A stretch of 64,000 nt of DNA, from positions 527,196-591,195 of the forward strand of contig LUCM01000151.1 of NCBI GenBank assembly GCA_008360955.1. The letters are read 5' to 3'. Positions within the stretch are counted from its first letter, which is position 1, and every line of letters begins with the position of its first letter. This document shows, piece by piece, positions 25,001 through 38,010 of the stretch. Position numbers and translations under genes: made by a program. This DNA comes from Fasciolopsis buskii (lineage: Eukaryota; Platyhelminthes; Trematoda; Plagiorchiida; Fasciolidae). The notes below the pieces were generated by a model. It was not told where the DNA came from. It searched no databases and saw nothing but the letters and a program-made list of their open reading frames with translations.

Positions 25001-26999
25001 CTCCTTACCCTGGATGGGCCAACTCACAACATCATGGACCAAACAGATTATCCACAGGCTAGTAGAATTTTCCCAAATAAATGAACAAAAACATGAATTT
25101 AAAAACATGCGGGTGGCTGAAGCATCATGTTAAGCTGCCGGAAGTGATTTGGTACATGACTGTCCTCTGCACTTCACCACGATATCACTTCTGTTATCAA
25201 AACCTACCCGTTCACAAGTGCATTCCGGAAATTGGGACATTTCAAAAGAACTGCAAAATCACTCAATGAAAGGGGAATCAGTATGTGTGAACGGTTTTTT
25301 GTAAGTGAAGTGCTAAAATTTTGTTTATCAAGTCTGCCTTCTGTCTGGAGTGTTTCGCGGTGTTTATGTTGGTTGCGGCCACCGGTCTGGATGGAAATGA
25401 CGTCCGTGACGGGCATCCAGTATACCTGACATTCACACTGCTTGGAAAGACTCATCCTCGTGGTCCACCATTGAGTCAAATAAAATGTCTTTCCTTTCGC
25501 TCTACCTTGTGAAAAAATTACAACTGCTACGTACGCTTGCGAGGCTGAAGGTGATTGACTGATTCACATCCTAGCGCCAATCTAAAGCAAGATGAAATTT
25601 TAGCCAAGTCACAGGTCTGTGAATAATCATCACTTACTTGCCGAAGTAAATGGATTGCCGTACAAAGCTAGCCCCATATAAAACTGCAGTGAATTTCTCG
25701 TGCCCGTTTCTTAGGTGACAAATTGTTGTTCGACATTTTCAGTCAAAATACAAGGGCAAAACGCAGATGAATCACGCATTGTTGGGTTTACATTTAAGCT
25801 GGAGATCCAATACATCCGGACAAAACAGGAAAATAATCATGAGTGTCCTAAAAATATGCATAACATGCAAACGGCTGTTGCAATAGTTAAGACTAGGATA
25901 GTATCGAGTGCTTTAAATAAAAAAAATTACTAAAGATCTACCTTATTTATCACCGAAACGATCCATCCTACAATATCTACATCCATTTCAGCATTACGAA
26001 ATCATGGTAGTTCGATCGGTAATCATCGGCTCAGTACACCCATTGTTCCGGAACGGAAACGCGAACAAAGTCTGATGCCACCTGGTTGGCATTATTTTTT
26101 TGCCTACAAAAAATTAACTTGGATTTTCCCAGCTGAAAACAAGAAGTTTGTCTGCCCTTCTTTCTGGAAGTTGAAAATCCAGTTCCTATAGCTTAACTTG
26201 ATGTCAGTTTCAATCTACGTTTCTTATGTAATGGCAAAAGTTCATTCCTGCAATGAGTAGTACGTCCGAGTAAGAGCCTTTTTCTTTTACGAAGGCAACT
26301 AGAAACACTGACAAGCTATTTGGCAAAGTATTTCGCTATCGACGTTTAGTTAACACGCGTCGGAATCGGCCACTGTCAGTGCGCCCTTTGGTTAGCGGCG
26401 CTACAATTCTGTCACCATCATCCCATTGTTCCTCCTATGGAGATTTGGCTTTATTTTGGTCCCCGTTCACAATTAGGCTCATTCAAAATAATTGCGACCT
26501 AAAAATTTACTTGGCATTCATCCTCGATCAGACTCAAGAATTAGGGCGGCTCAAAGATCTATACCATCTAGGTGAAGTAATTGTTCTGGCTGAAAAATAG
26601 TTCTTAAACACTCCTCCAGACGCGATATCCACTCCAGCATTGTTTGCACCAACTCAGTATCAGAACTACTCTCCGTAATCCAATAACCGATTGGAACACA
26701 CATTTGGGTAATATGTACCCAGAAATCGTGGTTAAAGCCTAATGTTGCCGACTAATTTGCAGTTACTGATAAATTCTGACTTTACAGGCATGACAGAATT
26801 TCTAATAAGAAGACTGGTGGTAGACTCATTTTTGTCCGGCAAGTCTCAGATCATTCATTCGCACCCCTAAATGGAACTATCTGATAATTCAGCGTAATCA
26901 TGCATTTTATCCTCAAAGTATTCCTATGACATGGTGTTGTGGCAGTGACCGATGCATTCACTTCTTTGATTAACACATCGTGAAGCTTCTATTCCGCTC

Positions 27000-28260
27000 C
27001 TGACTTCTGGAGATTCATAAACGATGATCAGGTGCCAAAATACGGCAATTTTGCTGTTTTAGCCAAACGCTTTAGACCCATCGCCATAACGTCTTCTGGT
27101 CTCCAAATGACAGAGCATATGTTGTTTGATCGCTCAAGTTCTTCATCACGTACTCTGACCATCCGCTTCAGTTTGCTTATAACGTTCACCTGGGGCGCTA
27201 TCGCCACCCTCATTCATTAAGCTTAGGAATCCTTAAATGCTTCGAAGAAATCTGTACGTTGTGTCCTCCTAGACCATTTTTGAGTTTTGTTCTGTCCCAG
27301 GGCCTGTTCTATCTCAAACAGTAGAAATATTTGGTTATCCCAGGTCCTTAGTAGCGTAGCTATCTGATAACTGTGCCAACAGAACCCAGTGCATACTGGT
27401 GGGCGTTAAAGCTTCAAAACTTTTGGTTTACAATTCAGGCGTGTTTCAGGGAGCTATTCTTCCTCGGATCTGCTCTCTGCGTAAATCAGTGCATTATCAA
27501 CCAATTACTCGTGTCACTTGTTTAGGCAAACTAAAGACGTTGCTTCCTTCAAAGCTATTTCAGGCAATGACTACTTTGTGAGCTTTTCCGGCAACTAGCC
27601 TCCCTTTTGTGATTTATCGGTGCAAATAGATTCAAATTCTGAAGAAGCCAACTATTTCGAATGTTCATTCCGTTTCCTGATCAGGCTGTCGACCTGAACC
27701 GTCGTTCATCAGTGCAGGACTACTTACAATAGTTGCTTCCATAAAACATCAAGCGTCTGTTACTTATAAAAATATGAACTGGTCCTGATATGAAGTGAAC
27801 TTCTTTCATTGCCACCAGTGTAACCAATCTTTGAGGGCTGTCATTTCAGATAAAAATACATTGACCCTACCAGATGGAAGAAAGCATCGTCTCCATTTTT
27901 GTATATCATTGCGTCCTTTTAATGCTTCTTTACTGTTCTTCCGTTATTTTTTAAAGGTTTACTTAAAAAGCACTATAAAAGTCCTTGCCGGTCACTTTCG
28001 GTTGATGGCCTTGTATCATTTATGCCACTAAACGAATTGTCCACTAAACTATGTGATCATTTCTCACTCACGTGTGAAAGGTTTGCTCACAAAGCACTTT
28101 CTGATTCCACTTATGCTCCGCAAGGTGATTCTTTAAAGTTACGTTCCCATATTTATGTACGATTTGCTATTTGTCCATACTCTTCAGAACTCCACTATAC
28201 ATTCTGACAAACGGGGACCATGCTTCAGCTAATTACGTGAGTAACCTATCCAAATGTTCA
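27000..28260 (+). mobile_element. Decayed LINE (non-LTR) reverse transcriptase, plus strand
   Basis: Reverse transcriptase motifs appear in order but in shifting frames with stops between them. From 27071 there is FRPIAITSSGLQMTEHMLFD, matching the D-F/Y-R-P-I-A-L-T-S block. From 27157 there is DHPLQFAY, matching the D-P-L-Q-F-A-Y-R block. From 27435 there is SGVFQGAIL, matching G-V-P-Q-G-A-I-L-S-P. The catalytic A/FADD block is not recoverable. From 28085 the tail AHKALSDSTYAPQGD to ELHYTF resembles the C terminus of CR1/jockey-like elements. The copy is an old, dead relic. No poly-A tail, microsatellite tail or target-site duplication is evident. Confidence 0.75.
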
Positions 28261-30729
28261 AGTCATTCACTCAGAGTTTTTCTCACGCCTTCTTCTCCCT
28301 TTTTATACGGCGATGGTTGTAAGCGTCATGTCTCATTGCTGTGTTGACTAAATTGCGAGATTGATGCCGCAAGTCTATTTACTACAAAAGGATACAGCTG
28401 TTGGAAGTGATCCAAACTACGGTATTTATCGATAGTATAAGTCCGGGAAAGTCACTTATGGAAGTGCCAGTTTCTCATGGAACAATTTGATGATTATTCG
28501 ATGCATCAAGGTGTAACAGTGGCATACATTAGTCGCTTGTGAAATGACTGATCACCGCTTTAGTTGTTATTTCCGAAAATGAGTTATATGATAAACTGAA
28601 GAACCACGAGGAAGAGGAAAGATTTCGATTTAGAGAACGATACCGACGGAGGCAATAAATCATATCACATATTGTCTTCAACCATTTCTTAAAGGGTATC
28701 TCGTGGACCCTAAACCAATAGTCTAAATGGATCGACTCGGGCCACTCCAATGACTCAAGTTTTCAAAATGTTTCCCAGTGTGATCGACCGACCACCTCGA
28801 CCCATCATCTTTCAGTCACTGCCTGTCTCGGACAACAGTCTACGGCGTGTCAGGATGTGCAAACATGCCTAACCATCCTAATTAATTCAAATTTAGTGCC
28901 TTTCCTGTCCAGCACCAGACTGATATCTGAGTTACTGAGAGAATTTAGTCATATTCAACCAATTCCACGAATACAACAGAGTTCATACAACGACGACTTT
29001 TGAGTACATATCCTCAATGAACATATTTCTGAACCCTATAAGGGAAACGACGTTAGTATTGGTGTGTAAAATTGACTTTTGATCGACAATGGATGCCACA
29101 TCGATGAGACACGTCTCAGAATGGTATGCAGCATATCACCAAACTGTGAGGTAGATCTACCCAATTAATTAGATGTCTACTTCAAACAATTTCTCCCATG
29201 CAAAAAATAGGTTTGTTAAGGCAAGTCTGCAATAACATTTCACAAACGGAATGGGCAAAGTGTATTCCAAATACATCTACATTTTCGTTTAGGCAGTCGA
29301 GAAAACCCGACAACTTGATTGGATCCTCAATCAGAAGCACACTGTTATCTCTCTTTTCTCATCTTGGCTATTTACCAGTGATACTATTCTACTAAGAAAT
29401 TGAGGCGATTTCCATTATTACCTCAGTAACAAAGCTGAAGAGAAAATGTGAAAGTGGGCAACCCCGAAAAGCATCGCTTCTGGAATTGAACTCGGGTAAA
29501 AGGTCGACGTAACCATGGGTTCGGCTTTGGATGGTCGCATGAAGAGGTTGAAAAAGTAAACTAGATTATTGTGACAACACTCAGTGAAAGGCAGCACCGC
29601 ACAATTGCACGCCACTTTCGGATCAAGAAAGACAGGTATTGTAAGCCTACACAATATCTATTTATTTTCCCATAGAAATATTACCAGAAAATTCAACAAG
29701 ACTCACGAAAGCCTTTCTTCTGATTGCTTTCAGGAGCAACTAGTCAAATTATCCACATGAATACCCATGAATGAGGTAGACTTGAAGAAAGTCTCTGCAG
29801 CGGTAATGGATGGTGTAATAACAAGTTTTACGGAAATATGCATTTAGCGAAAACAGCATCCTCGCAGAATAAGATAACGAGTTGACGACCAGGTTTATCA
29901 AGGGCAACCATTCTCATGTAATTTGAAAAAGCCTTCTTGTTTGTTTTAAAAAAGGTTTTGCACTACGAAATATTGTAGACGCCCGATAATCACGTGCGAA
30001 GCACTTCAGATATATTGCCCGGGGTTAATTTAGTCTGGGGTAGATAATAGTCAATCTTACAAAATTGATGCCGTGAGTCAAGATGGAAAACAAAAGAGCT
30101 AAGCGATACAGGGCCCGACTCCTGGCGCACAGCTAGTTTACAAAAAATCCTATCTTTGTTTATTGAGGAAGATCGTCACGCCAAATTTGAGAGGGAAAAG
30201 AACCAATTGTTTATGTCTAACCGAAAAGGCACTGAACATTTTGACTCAATTCACATCATGAAGAAGCCAGGATTTACCGTGTTATCGAAATGAAACGAAG
30301 CTCGATGTGTCACCTTATCTGATATGGGAGTGAGGGACAATGTGGGTAAAAGGAGGAGAAATATTGAAGAATGTTGGTCAAGTCAAATGTGCCAAAGTGA
30401 TCCAGATCGTCTCGATGAGTTCGGTCCAGAGACAAATTTGTGGAAGCCTGTTTTCCGAGATAGTTCCACGGCATGATGGTTCAAAGGTTCTCGGAAGGCT
30501 GCTCATAACCAAGTTTGTTATTTGCTGATTGATTATCATATTGCTTCGGTAAAGTATTGTTCAGTATATATTGGAAAGCCACAAAAAGTAGCAAAGACTA
30601 CTCTATGGTGCAAGGGGGTAAAGAAAGACGATAAAAATTCGTAGGTTATCCTATACTGCACAATTTTCCAAAGGCCCTATATGGACTGATTAGTCCTGAC
30701 AAATGGATGCTTGGCTGTCGTTTTTTAAC
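28261..30729. other. No supported gene
   Basis: AT-rich stretch with short open frames only; I see no domain, good exon pair or repeat structure. Confidence 0.4.
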
Positions 30730-30901
30730 CTTGATAATCTGAGGGTTCTGCTAGCCTCTCCGATGTCGCGTGTAAACGCCTCAACCCTGTTGTTATGCCC
30801 TGAATACTCTGACCTATCACTGACCTACCTATAAGAGCTCGACTGTTCACTACTTGGTCCAAATTCCCACCAACCGAGAGAGTAGGTTGTGAATGACTAT
30901 T
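30730..30901 (-). CDS. Candidate minus-strand exon, possibly far-upstream exon of the FN3 gene
   Basis: This 172-base open segment runs from gattgtgcag to CAAG|GTTAAA, entering in phase 0 and leaving in phase 1. The peptide (NSHSQPTLSVGGNLDQ, then RALIGRSVIGQSIQG and LHATSERLAEPSDYQ) is polar and protein-like, and the DNA is richer in GC and CpG than its flanks. The phase 1 exit fits the 15108 exon, but 15.6 kb separates them. The donor is weak at +3 (GTTAAA). It could equally be a piece of an old repeat or of another gene. Confidence 0.33.
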
Positions 30902-33900
30902 CTGCACAATCAGTCGTAATATTCTATACTTATTTTCTCTCTGGTATTTTACTCAAAGTTGGAGAAAGTCACAAAGACGCCTGTTTTGACTGAAATGCGG
31001 GCGTTATTGTATGTAAAGGTCCAAATACAGTGCAATACAACGTGCTTTCCAAAAACGAGGAAATCTTAAAGATGTTAGTAATAAGACTTAATGAGAACGG
31101 GTATGTAGTACTTAGGTTAAGCTTCTCACCTTCAAAGCAAATCATTTTGCAGAATTAATGCTTCCTCATTTTCTTTGCCTAACAAGTAGACTTGGAAAAT
31201 TGCGGGTCTCAGAACTCCGTAAAACTTTTTCCAAATTACTTGCAACAGTTCACTGAACAAACAGATTACGCAATACGCAAAAAACCTCAGCAAGAACGGA
31301 TTGGTGACATTATCACATAAAACAAGACAAAACGGCGAATCGGTGAATCGGGGAAAAAGCCGAGAGCAGCTGGGTCTAACGCTAAAAACATTCATGTGCA
31401 AAGTATTCAGAAAGGTGATATTGTTCCTCTTTATATGATACCGTAAGCTCCGCACTAAATTTGCGTCATTTTCTAAATCACCAATTGAATCACGCTTGCC
31501 TGGTAGAATAATCCTGTAGCAACGTATTAGTTACAGGTGTACTTGCAGCCCAGACGGAGTTTCAATTTTCGGATGGTTACCAGACATGGACTGGCGAGCA
31601 ACATGATCTACGCCTCGCGGATATAGATAGAAAACAGAAGGCGAGTGTTACCGGCACCAGTCTTATTCGGAATTATCCACCTAATTAAAGTGAGTATCCT
31701 TTATCCAGTCTAACGTGATGATTTCAAATTATCGGCTTCTCAAGGATCATTCACCGGTCCAGTGAATGGATTCATTGGGGAGAAATATCATTCATAATGA
31801 CTCACTGTAGCGGATTTTCGGAACTGGATTCGGCGCCCCGGTCAGACTGGCACTCGGATGCGAATGATTCAACTGAAAAGACAAAAGACAAAGATTGAAA
31901 GACAATGACTACTTTGAAAAATACAATGATTAAAGTAAAATAGTGTTTCTGAATTGCGGTACTTTAATTAAAAGAAAATAGGTTAGATGAAATGCAGCTT
32001 TATTTACCTTATAGAAGAAGCGGCTAATCAACGCCACCGAAGTATTTTGAAGGATAAAGAGTGAATCACACAACTCTCTTAGTCAGAAGCATAAACGTAC
32101 ACATTATTTTTCTGGTCTGTGTGATTGTGTCGTGGTATCGTGTTAAGAACGAGGAAGATTTTTCTGGTTGCTCTCTTCAGTGTGGGAACACTAAATAAAG
32201 GCAGAAAATCTGGATGAGCCAGATTTCTGAAATCAAAGAAATGTACAAAAGTATTTCTTCCCGTTTCAGAGAAAAACAGACAAAATCTCTTCAGAACGTC
32301 GCTGTCATATCCGCTTTTTTACGACCAGACAGCGTCAGATGTTTGGGCGATATTAGTCATGAGATTGCCCTATGCGATCTGGTTACAAACTCACTGCTAA
32401 CACCCTGTTTAGTGTACACAAGAGAGAGAGACCAATTAACCATCTGTCAGAAGATTTCCAGACATGATGGTTTTTCTTGCAATAAACCTCATGTTTACCC
32501 CATTCCTTGCACCGATCCACAGAAATATTCACGAATACACTTGCGGTTACGGTTTTCCTATCTAAAACATACGTAGATACTTTAACACTTCGTCACTAAC
32601 GAATGCGGAAATCCGCTTTGGTATCACCGTCATTATCAACACCATCAGCCATGGTTTTTGCATGTACATTGGTGTTGTCATGCGAGACGAAACTACACCC
32701 GGTTATACAAATAAACCGCTTTTTCGGACTACTAACTACCATTCGAGGCGGTGAAGCGCAATCTTAAGAGACGAATGTGTTCCCTCCAGAACGATCCACA
32801 AAGATACTGATAAAATAACCGGAACTAAAGTCTACTGAGAAAATTGAGCATTGCAAACCCAACGTGTACCGGGGGTGCCTACGATTCACCGGTGAACTAA
32901 ATTTCAACCAAGGCAAGATGACCAATGAGATCATTCAGGTGATATGCATGACGCAGTGACGTCCATGCAAGCAGTAGTGATTGGAGGTAAAACTAAAACA
33001 CTTGAATACCAATTATCATAAATAATCATGACGATGAGTCCAAACCTGCTGCGAAACGAACAATTACAAATCTACGGTGTGTTCAGTACCTAGTAGGTCG
33101 CATGCAAGTATTGCGCTATCCATTAGTAATTATGAGAACAGCTTTTGCATTACTGTCATATCATCAGAGAAACGATCTATTTGACTAAGAGTTCACTAAA
33201 TGTAACATGTATATAAGCGGAAAGACCAAACAGTTAGCCGGATATGCATGTATATATAAATCGTTGGTATGAAAATGGCCTGCGTATTAGAATACACAAA
33301 ATCACAAAGGTGTGTGCCCTGAAGGGCACTGACTGGAAGAATTACGACCGAGTTTTAGAGAATTTTGTGTGGTCTCAAACAGTAATTATCGCTGATTTAA
33401 ATTTTTTCCAGTGGAACTCAGTCGTTTATTAACTAAAAGATTTCAGAGTAAAGTAAAATGACTTTGGTCCTTGAGAATAAATATTGATACAGTTCTGTTC
33501 AGTCGCCTGGAAGGTGAACTATTTCTGTCCGAGTGCATGGGTTCTGTTCCAGCTGTCTTATTGTGGTTCCTTCTTTAGACGCAGCTTTTAAGTGCCAAGA
33601 AGAAAAACAAATTGGACCAAATTTAAGCGCGCTATCAAAGACCACACACAGTATGGTCACTTTTAAATAAGGTGTCGGCCAAAATAGCTGAACTAGCTCT
33701 ATTACAAGAAAAGAATTGTATAGGACAGTTTTGTCGCATCTAAAAGTTTTCAAAACGTGTCTGACAATCAAATCTACCCCATCTGAGAACCAGATGACTT
33801 TGTTCAGTGGTCAATCAATAGCTAAATAACTACAGCAGAAAACAAAACCGTGAATTTATGAGAGATTCTGCAGTGAATAGTTTTTGCTGGCTCATCATAT

Positions 33901-34816
33901 ACATATATATATATATAATACACGGACATGAGAATAAGCATGGTGCCAACGCAGCAACATGAAAATAGAATTTCTCGGAAGTCAGTTTCAATTTAAGGGA
34001 GACTTCACTTTGCAACCTGTTCTATTCTAACAGCAGCTTGAAAAACGAAGACAAAACACTGAGTTACACAATTTGCCTGGGACTATTTCTCTGCGCCTGC
34101 ACATGCTGTCTACTATAGTCAAGGTTTCGTGTACTATAACCAAAACGTGTAATTAAAGTCATAAAACCATAAACGAAATTCAACTTTGTGAAAGTAACAA
34201 AGAAGTATACTGACCCACTTGTGACGTTGAACCACATTTGAGATTTTCTCACATATACCGTGACTGTACAAAGATGCAACGCGCTGAAACTGGAAGCCTT
34301 ACGGAAATCGGTTTTTTGCTTTCTTTGATCACATTCTAATCATTTTCAACGTGGACCTTACCATCAAAGACGTTTAAGTTCGCTGTATTTAAGTCTCGTT
34401 GAATTTGCGATAATGAAGCAATCAACTGGTAAAATTAACCCTATCTGGGATCCTGACGAAGGAGAACCGTATCAAATTGGAAACAATTTTCTACCAAGCT
34501 GTGTCTGGTGATTAGGAGCAAACAAACCTACTATTTTCCTGATAACTCAGGGAGGCACTTCACCAAGGATGCTTTCCGGTTAGACAAAACACATCACGGA
34601 GATAATGGAAAACCATTTTTCCCCAAGTATTTTCACTTAAACGAAACTATTTCTTATTCTAGTGAAATGAACTACCCAGTACTTTGCACCTTCTTCATCA
34701 GAGGAAAAGAAAACAAAATGCCACGAGTATTACCAAATAGAAGATATGCACCAAACTGAAAAAATTTCGGGTTTAAAGTCGGTGCTCATGTTAAGTTGGC
34801 GATCGGTGTTCCTCAG
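30902..34816. other. No supported gene
   Basis: Contains an ATG-started open frame of 120 codons at 32214-32576 on the plus strand, the longest in this stretch. It has no recognisable domain and no splice context, and is compatible with chance. An (AT)n tract lies at 33896-33920. Confidence 0.35.
33896..33920. repeat. (AT)n microsatellite
   Basis: Alternating AT run (catatacatatatatatat...). Confidence 0.85.
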
Positions 34817-35030
34817 TGTTCGGATGCCTGATCAGCAGACTTTTGTTGGCGGTTCCCAAACACATCTAAACCAAGATTTGACGGAAAGCTTCATTGATTT
34901 ACTTCACTCAATATTACTCAGCTTTGAAAGAATGAAGCGAGAAAAACCTTACTATCCGGTCGAAAATGGGATCGCTCTGGATAGCTCGGAACAGCTGGCT
35001 GTAATGAAAAGATTGTTCCAGGAATTCAGA
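34817..35030 (+). CDS. Internal or first coding exon of an unidentified plus-strand gene
   Basis: A 214-base open segment sits between ggtgttcctcag and a strong donor TTCAGA|GTAAGA, leaving in phase 0. In frame it carries an ATG at 34824 (MPDQQTFVGGSQTHLNQ), so it could be either an internal exon (phase 2 entry) or the first coding exon. The rest reads DLTESFIDLLHSILLSFERM, a charged linker with PYYPVENG, then LDSSEQLAVMKRLFQEFR. This is two amphipathic helices joined by a proline-rich loop, with convincing protein composition. I do not recognise the family; the helix-loop-helix style is seen in subunits of coiled-coil complexes. A possible next exon starts at 35515 (ctgccag acceptor, phase 0) and would run to a TAG at 35720-35722, but its basic peptide is unconvincing. 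Confidence 0.5.
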
Positions 35031-36444
35031 GTAAGACAAATATTAATGAAGCTAATGTTTTTTCCAAGAAGAAGATTCCCAGTTCATTGCTACACATATC
35101 GGTAAATATCTTGAACTCAGAGGATTGACTGTGTGAGGTATGCTCAGTTTTGTTATGAAGCGTTGATATTGTCGAAAATTTTCTAAATTTACCGAAGAGA
35201 ATATTTAAGGGAGTATCAAATTAGTAGACATTGCGACCAACATTCTAACAGTGGCGTTTAAGGTGCACATGGCTTCATGATCAAGGTGGTGGATACTGTA
35301 TCAGAAAGTCAAAAATCTTACTAAAAACAAATCCATGAACTAACATTGTTTATAGATATTGTATTTTCAGTCATCATGTGCAATACTTCACTGTGATTCA
35401 ATATCATTTGGAGCTCAATCGTGAACGTGTTGACTGGTGAAATGGAAGAAAATTTATCATCGGGCATCTGTTGTATTAGTTTCGGTAATAGTAGTGAAAG
35501 TTGATTATCTGCCAGGGATGTCGCCTTGGATTTTTAATAAAAGCAAGTAGGTATATGCATGAAAGGAAGAATTCGTCACGGAAACAAATGACCGGTTTGA
35601 AGTTTATTACCACTTTACTGGTGCACTCATCCAGGCACATTCTGTTCAGACAAAGATACAAATTTGTTGGGGATTTATGTATGCCACGAAACGCTGACCG
35701 CCTGATATATGAATTGCAATAGGTAAGCAACGTGTAAGATAAATAACGTGCTGTTCAGGCTGCTGACACTCGTATAACGTGCTAGCAGCTTTAGTCAAAT
35801 CCGGTAACACGCTTTGGGCATGTGCTTTGAGGCTTCCGTCCCACGTCAAGTTATGTTTGCCAACTATTTAGCAGCGTGGCCCGAATCCTGACCATGTTGT
35901 AGCACTAAGCATTCCTCGGCCTTCCATTGAACAAAAACCAATACCAGTCATGTAACAATGTTATTTATATTAAAATTAAAAGAATTAAGACTAAATAAGA
36001 GACGGCAGGTCAGTAAATTTATGTGATTCTCTAGTCAGCGACTTTGAAACTTGTAGCGGTCTAAGATGCTTCTGGAACCATTTTCGCTTAGATATTTATC
36101 AACGGAGTTAAAATATGGTTTGGACAAAGTTGCAAATGAGATACTGGGTAAATTAATCCCTAACACGAAAACAAATTCAAATATTTTACCTGTTCAATAA
36201 TAAAAATAATTACGCTCCATGCTATTCTGTTAATTTCACTTTTGGCGTCATGAGTTATCGACCGAAGTTAAGATATATCAGTTTAAGTTTGGTGGTCCTA
36301 AGACCTGAACGGAAATTGTCGCTCCACAATCGCCTTGACGTCCACCATCACCTGCCACCGTAATTGGTTAAATGGTGTTTGAATTACCAGGCTATACTTG
36401 CATTTAAGACAACTAACTAATGACTCGATCTGAGTCTCTCTTTC

Positions 36445-36461
36445 TATATATGTATATATAA
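36445..36461. repeat. Short (TA)n tract
   Basis: Interrupted TA repeat (tctatatatgtatatata). Confidence 0.7.
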
Positions 36462-36659
36462 AGACGGTGTGCAAACAAAACCAAATTAAAAGGGAGTCAG
36501 CCGGGAAGAAAAAAGGGATAATAATGGATAGAGGCAATTTTCAGGCTTTAACTATACATGTTTCTAGATTCATTTTGTTTTCGATTGATTACTCGTGCTT
36601 ATTGGTAAACAGATTTGTGGAATCTTTGCGTCATTGAATCTCATACAGAGATGCATATC

Positions 36660-38010
36660 ACAGCTTGTTTAACCAGCGGCAGTCCTCACTTGTTCACCCT
36701 GGTCTGTGAAAGCCGGAAGCATCAATCGAAGCCAAAAGGACTCTAACCTCTTCAAAATCTGAAGATATGTCATAGCGTGATCTCTGCGTCGTTTTTTCAG
36801 TCTTGTCCAGCATGCGCAAGAAGAGCAAAAAAAGGCAGGCGTGTAGGCAGGCGTTTTGAAAATGTGTCCAAGCCACCGTAGGCAATGAAGACTGACTAGC
36901 TCTGTCAGAGTGCTGCTGTCTGCAACCAACACATTACAGCTTACCACGTCATTGTTTACCCAGTGTTCTCATCAGGCTCAAGCTACTCTTCATGGATATC
37001 AGTGATTGAATATTGTCACCGGGCCTCTTCAACAGAGAAGGACAGCCGTATAGAACACTATAAATTGTGACATTCTACACATTACCCTTGAGGGAAAGCC
37101 GGATGTCAGGCTGTTCCACGGGTATCATTTTCGCAAAAGCTTCTCTGACTTTCGGTATTCGTGAGGTAGTCTCACCTCAACATCTCCCTCAACTGGAATC
37201 AAGTTCCCGACGCAACTACAACCATCTGATACTTCTAAATAGTCACCACAAACACCAAGCTCTTACCAGTCTGGAAAAACATGTTGGACTTTGGCGTTGC
37301 AAGACAAGTGTCGTATCCGGAAACTGCCCTCGCCAAGCCGTCTAATGCAAGTTGAATTCCAGATATCTCATCGTCAAGAGAGCAAACGCGATAGGAAAAC
37401 TGTAAGCCAAACCTTCACTGGGAAGAGTTCCACTTCACCTTTCGCTAGACCAGGCAAAGCGTTATATACAGCATTCTTAATGACCTAGTTACATGGGGTT
37501 ATGGGAATATACGCCAAGAGGAAGGTGGCGAAAGTTGGCCAAAAGTCTAAATCCGACCGAAGGTGCGATAGCCCAACTCCTTGAGTACCAACGCAATTTT
37601 CACGTACAGCATTTCTCAAATGATATCACAGTGCAGTCCTGTCGACCGAGTCGAAGGCCTTGGGAATATCTAGAGACATGGTGAAATTTGGCTTTTATGA
37701 ACGGAATTCTAACAATTTTCTCAGTGTAAACATTTGGTGGGTGCATCCGACACGGGTGCAAAATCTAATCTTCTCATGTCGAGTTTATTCATCAAAGGTT
37801 TTCAACAAACTCAAAAAACAATGGACGCTAACACCTTCGAGACCTGTAGAACTGGGTTAAAAATCCTGCTGTTGGCGCACTCTCTACGAGAGCCCTTCTT
37901 AAACATGGGACCAACAACTTACTCCTGTGCTGTGGACATTACTTGAAGGCAGTATGAAAATTGGTCTTCAGTAACGCTATCCAATAGGTCATTTTAGAAC
38001 GGATATCAGG
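36660..38010 (-). mobile_element. Decayed LINE endonuclease-reverse transcriptase relic, minus strand
   Basis: Reading the minus strand from 38.0 kb downward, blocks typical of trematode-style endonuclease-reverse transcriptase LINEs appear in the right order, separated by frameshifts and stops. At 37906-37874 is FKKGSRRECAN, matching F-K-K-G-S-R-x-x-C-x-N-Y-R. At 37680-37631 is DIPKAFDSVDRTAL pieced across two frames, the catalytic block with its first Asp. At 37373-37321 is GIQLALDGLARAVSGY. At 36881-36861 is LRWLGHI within LVSLHCLRWLGHIFKTP, the conserved L-R-W-L-G-H-V-x-R-M-P C-terminal block. The other short open frames on both strands here are shadows. The element is inactive; its 5' end cannot be placed beyond about 38.0 kb. 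Confidence 0.78.

Larger units (their letters stand above)
18401..26999. other. Gene-poor stretch
   Basis: About 8.6 kb of AT-rich sequence without a secure gene. Isolated splice-flanked candidates (18913-18960 minus, 21420-21551 plus, 22009-22050 plus, 22611-22633 minus, about 24378-24480 plus) are too weak to be called genes on their own. The 26.3-27.0 kb part may be the 5' continuation of the LINE relic that follows. Confidence 0.4.

Noticed and set aside
32214..32576. 120-codon ATG-started plus-strand frame
   Set aside because: Composition is unremarkable and there is no promoter, splice or domain support.
35515..35722. Second exon after 35030 (phase 0, ending in TAG)
   Set aside because: Phase fits, but the peptide is basic and unconvincing and no poly(A) signal follows; left as a remark in the 34817 entry.
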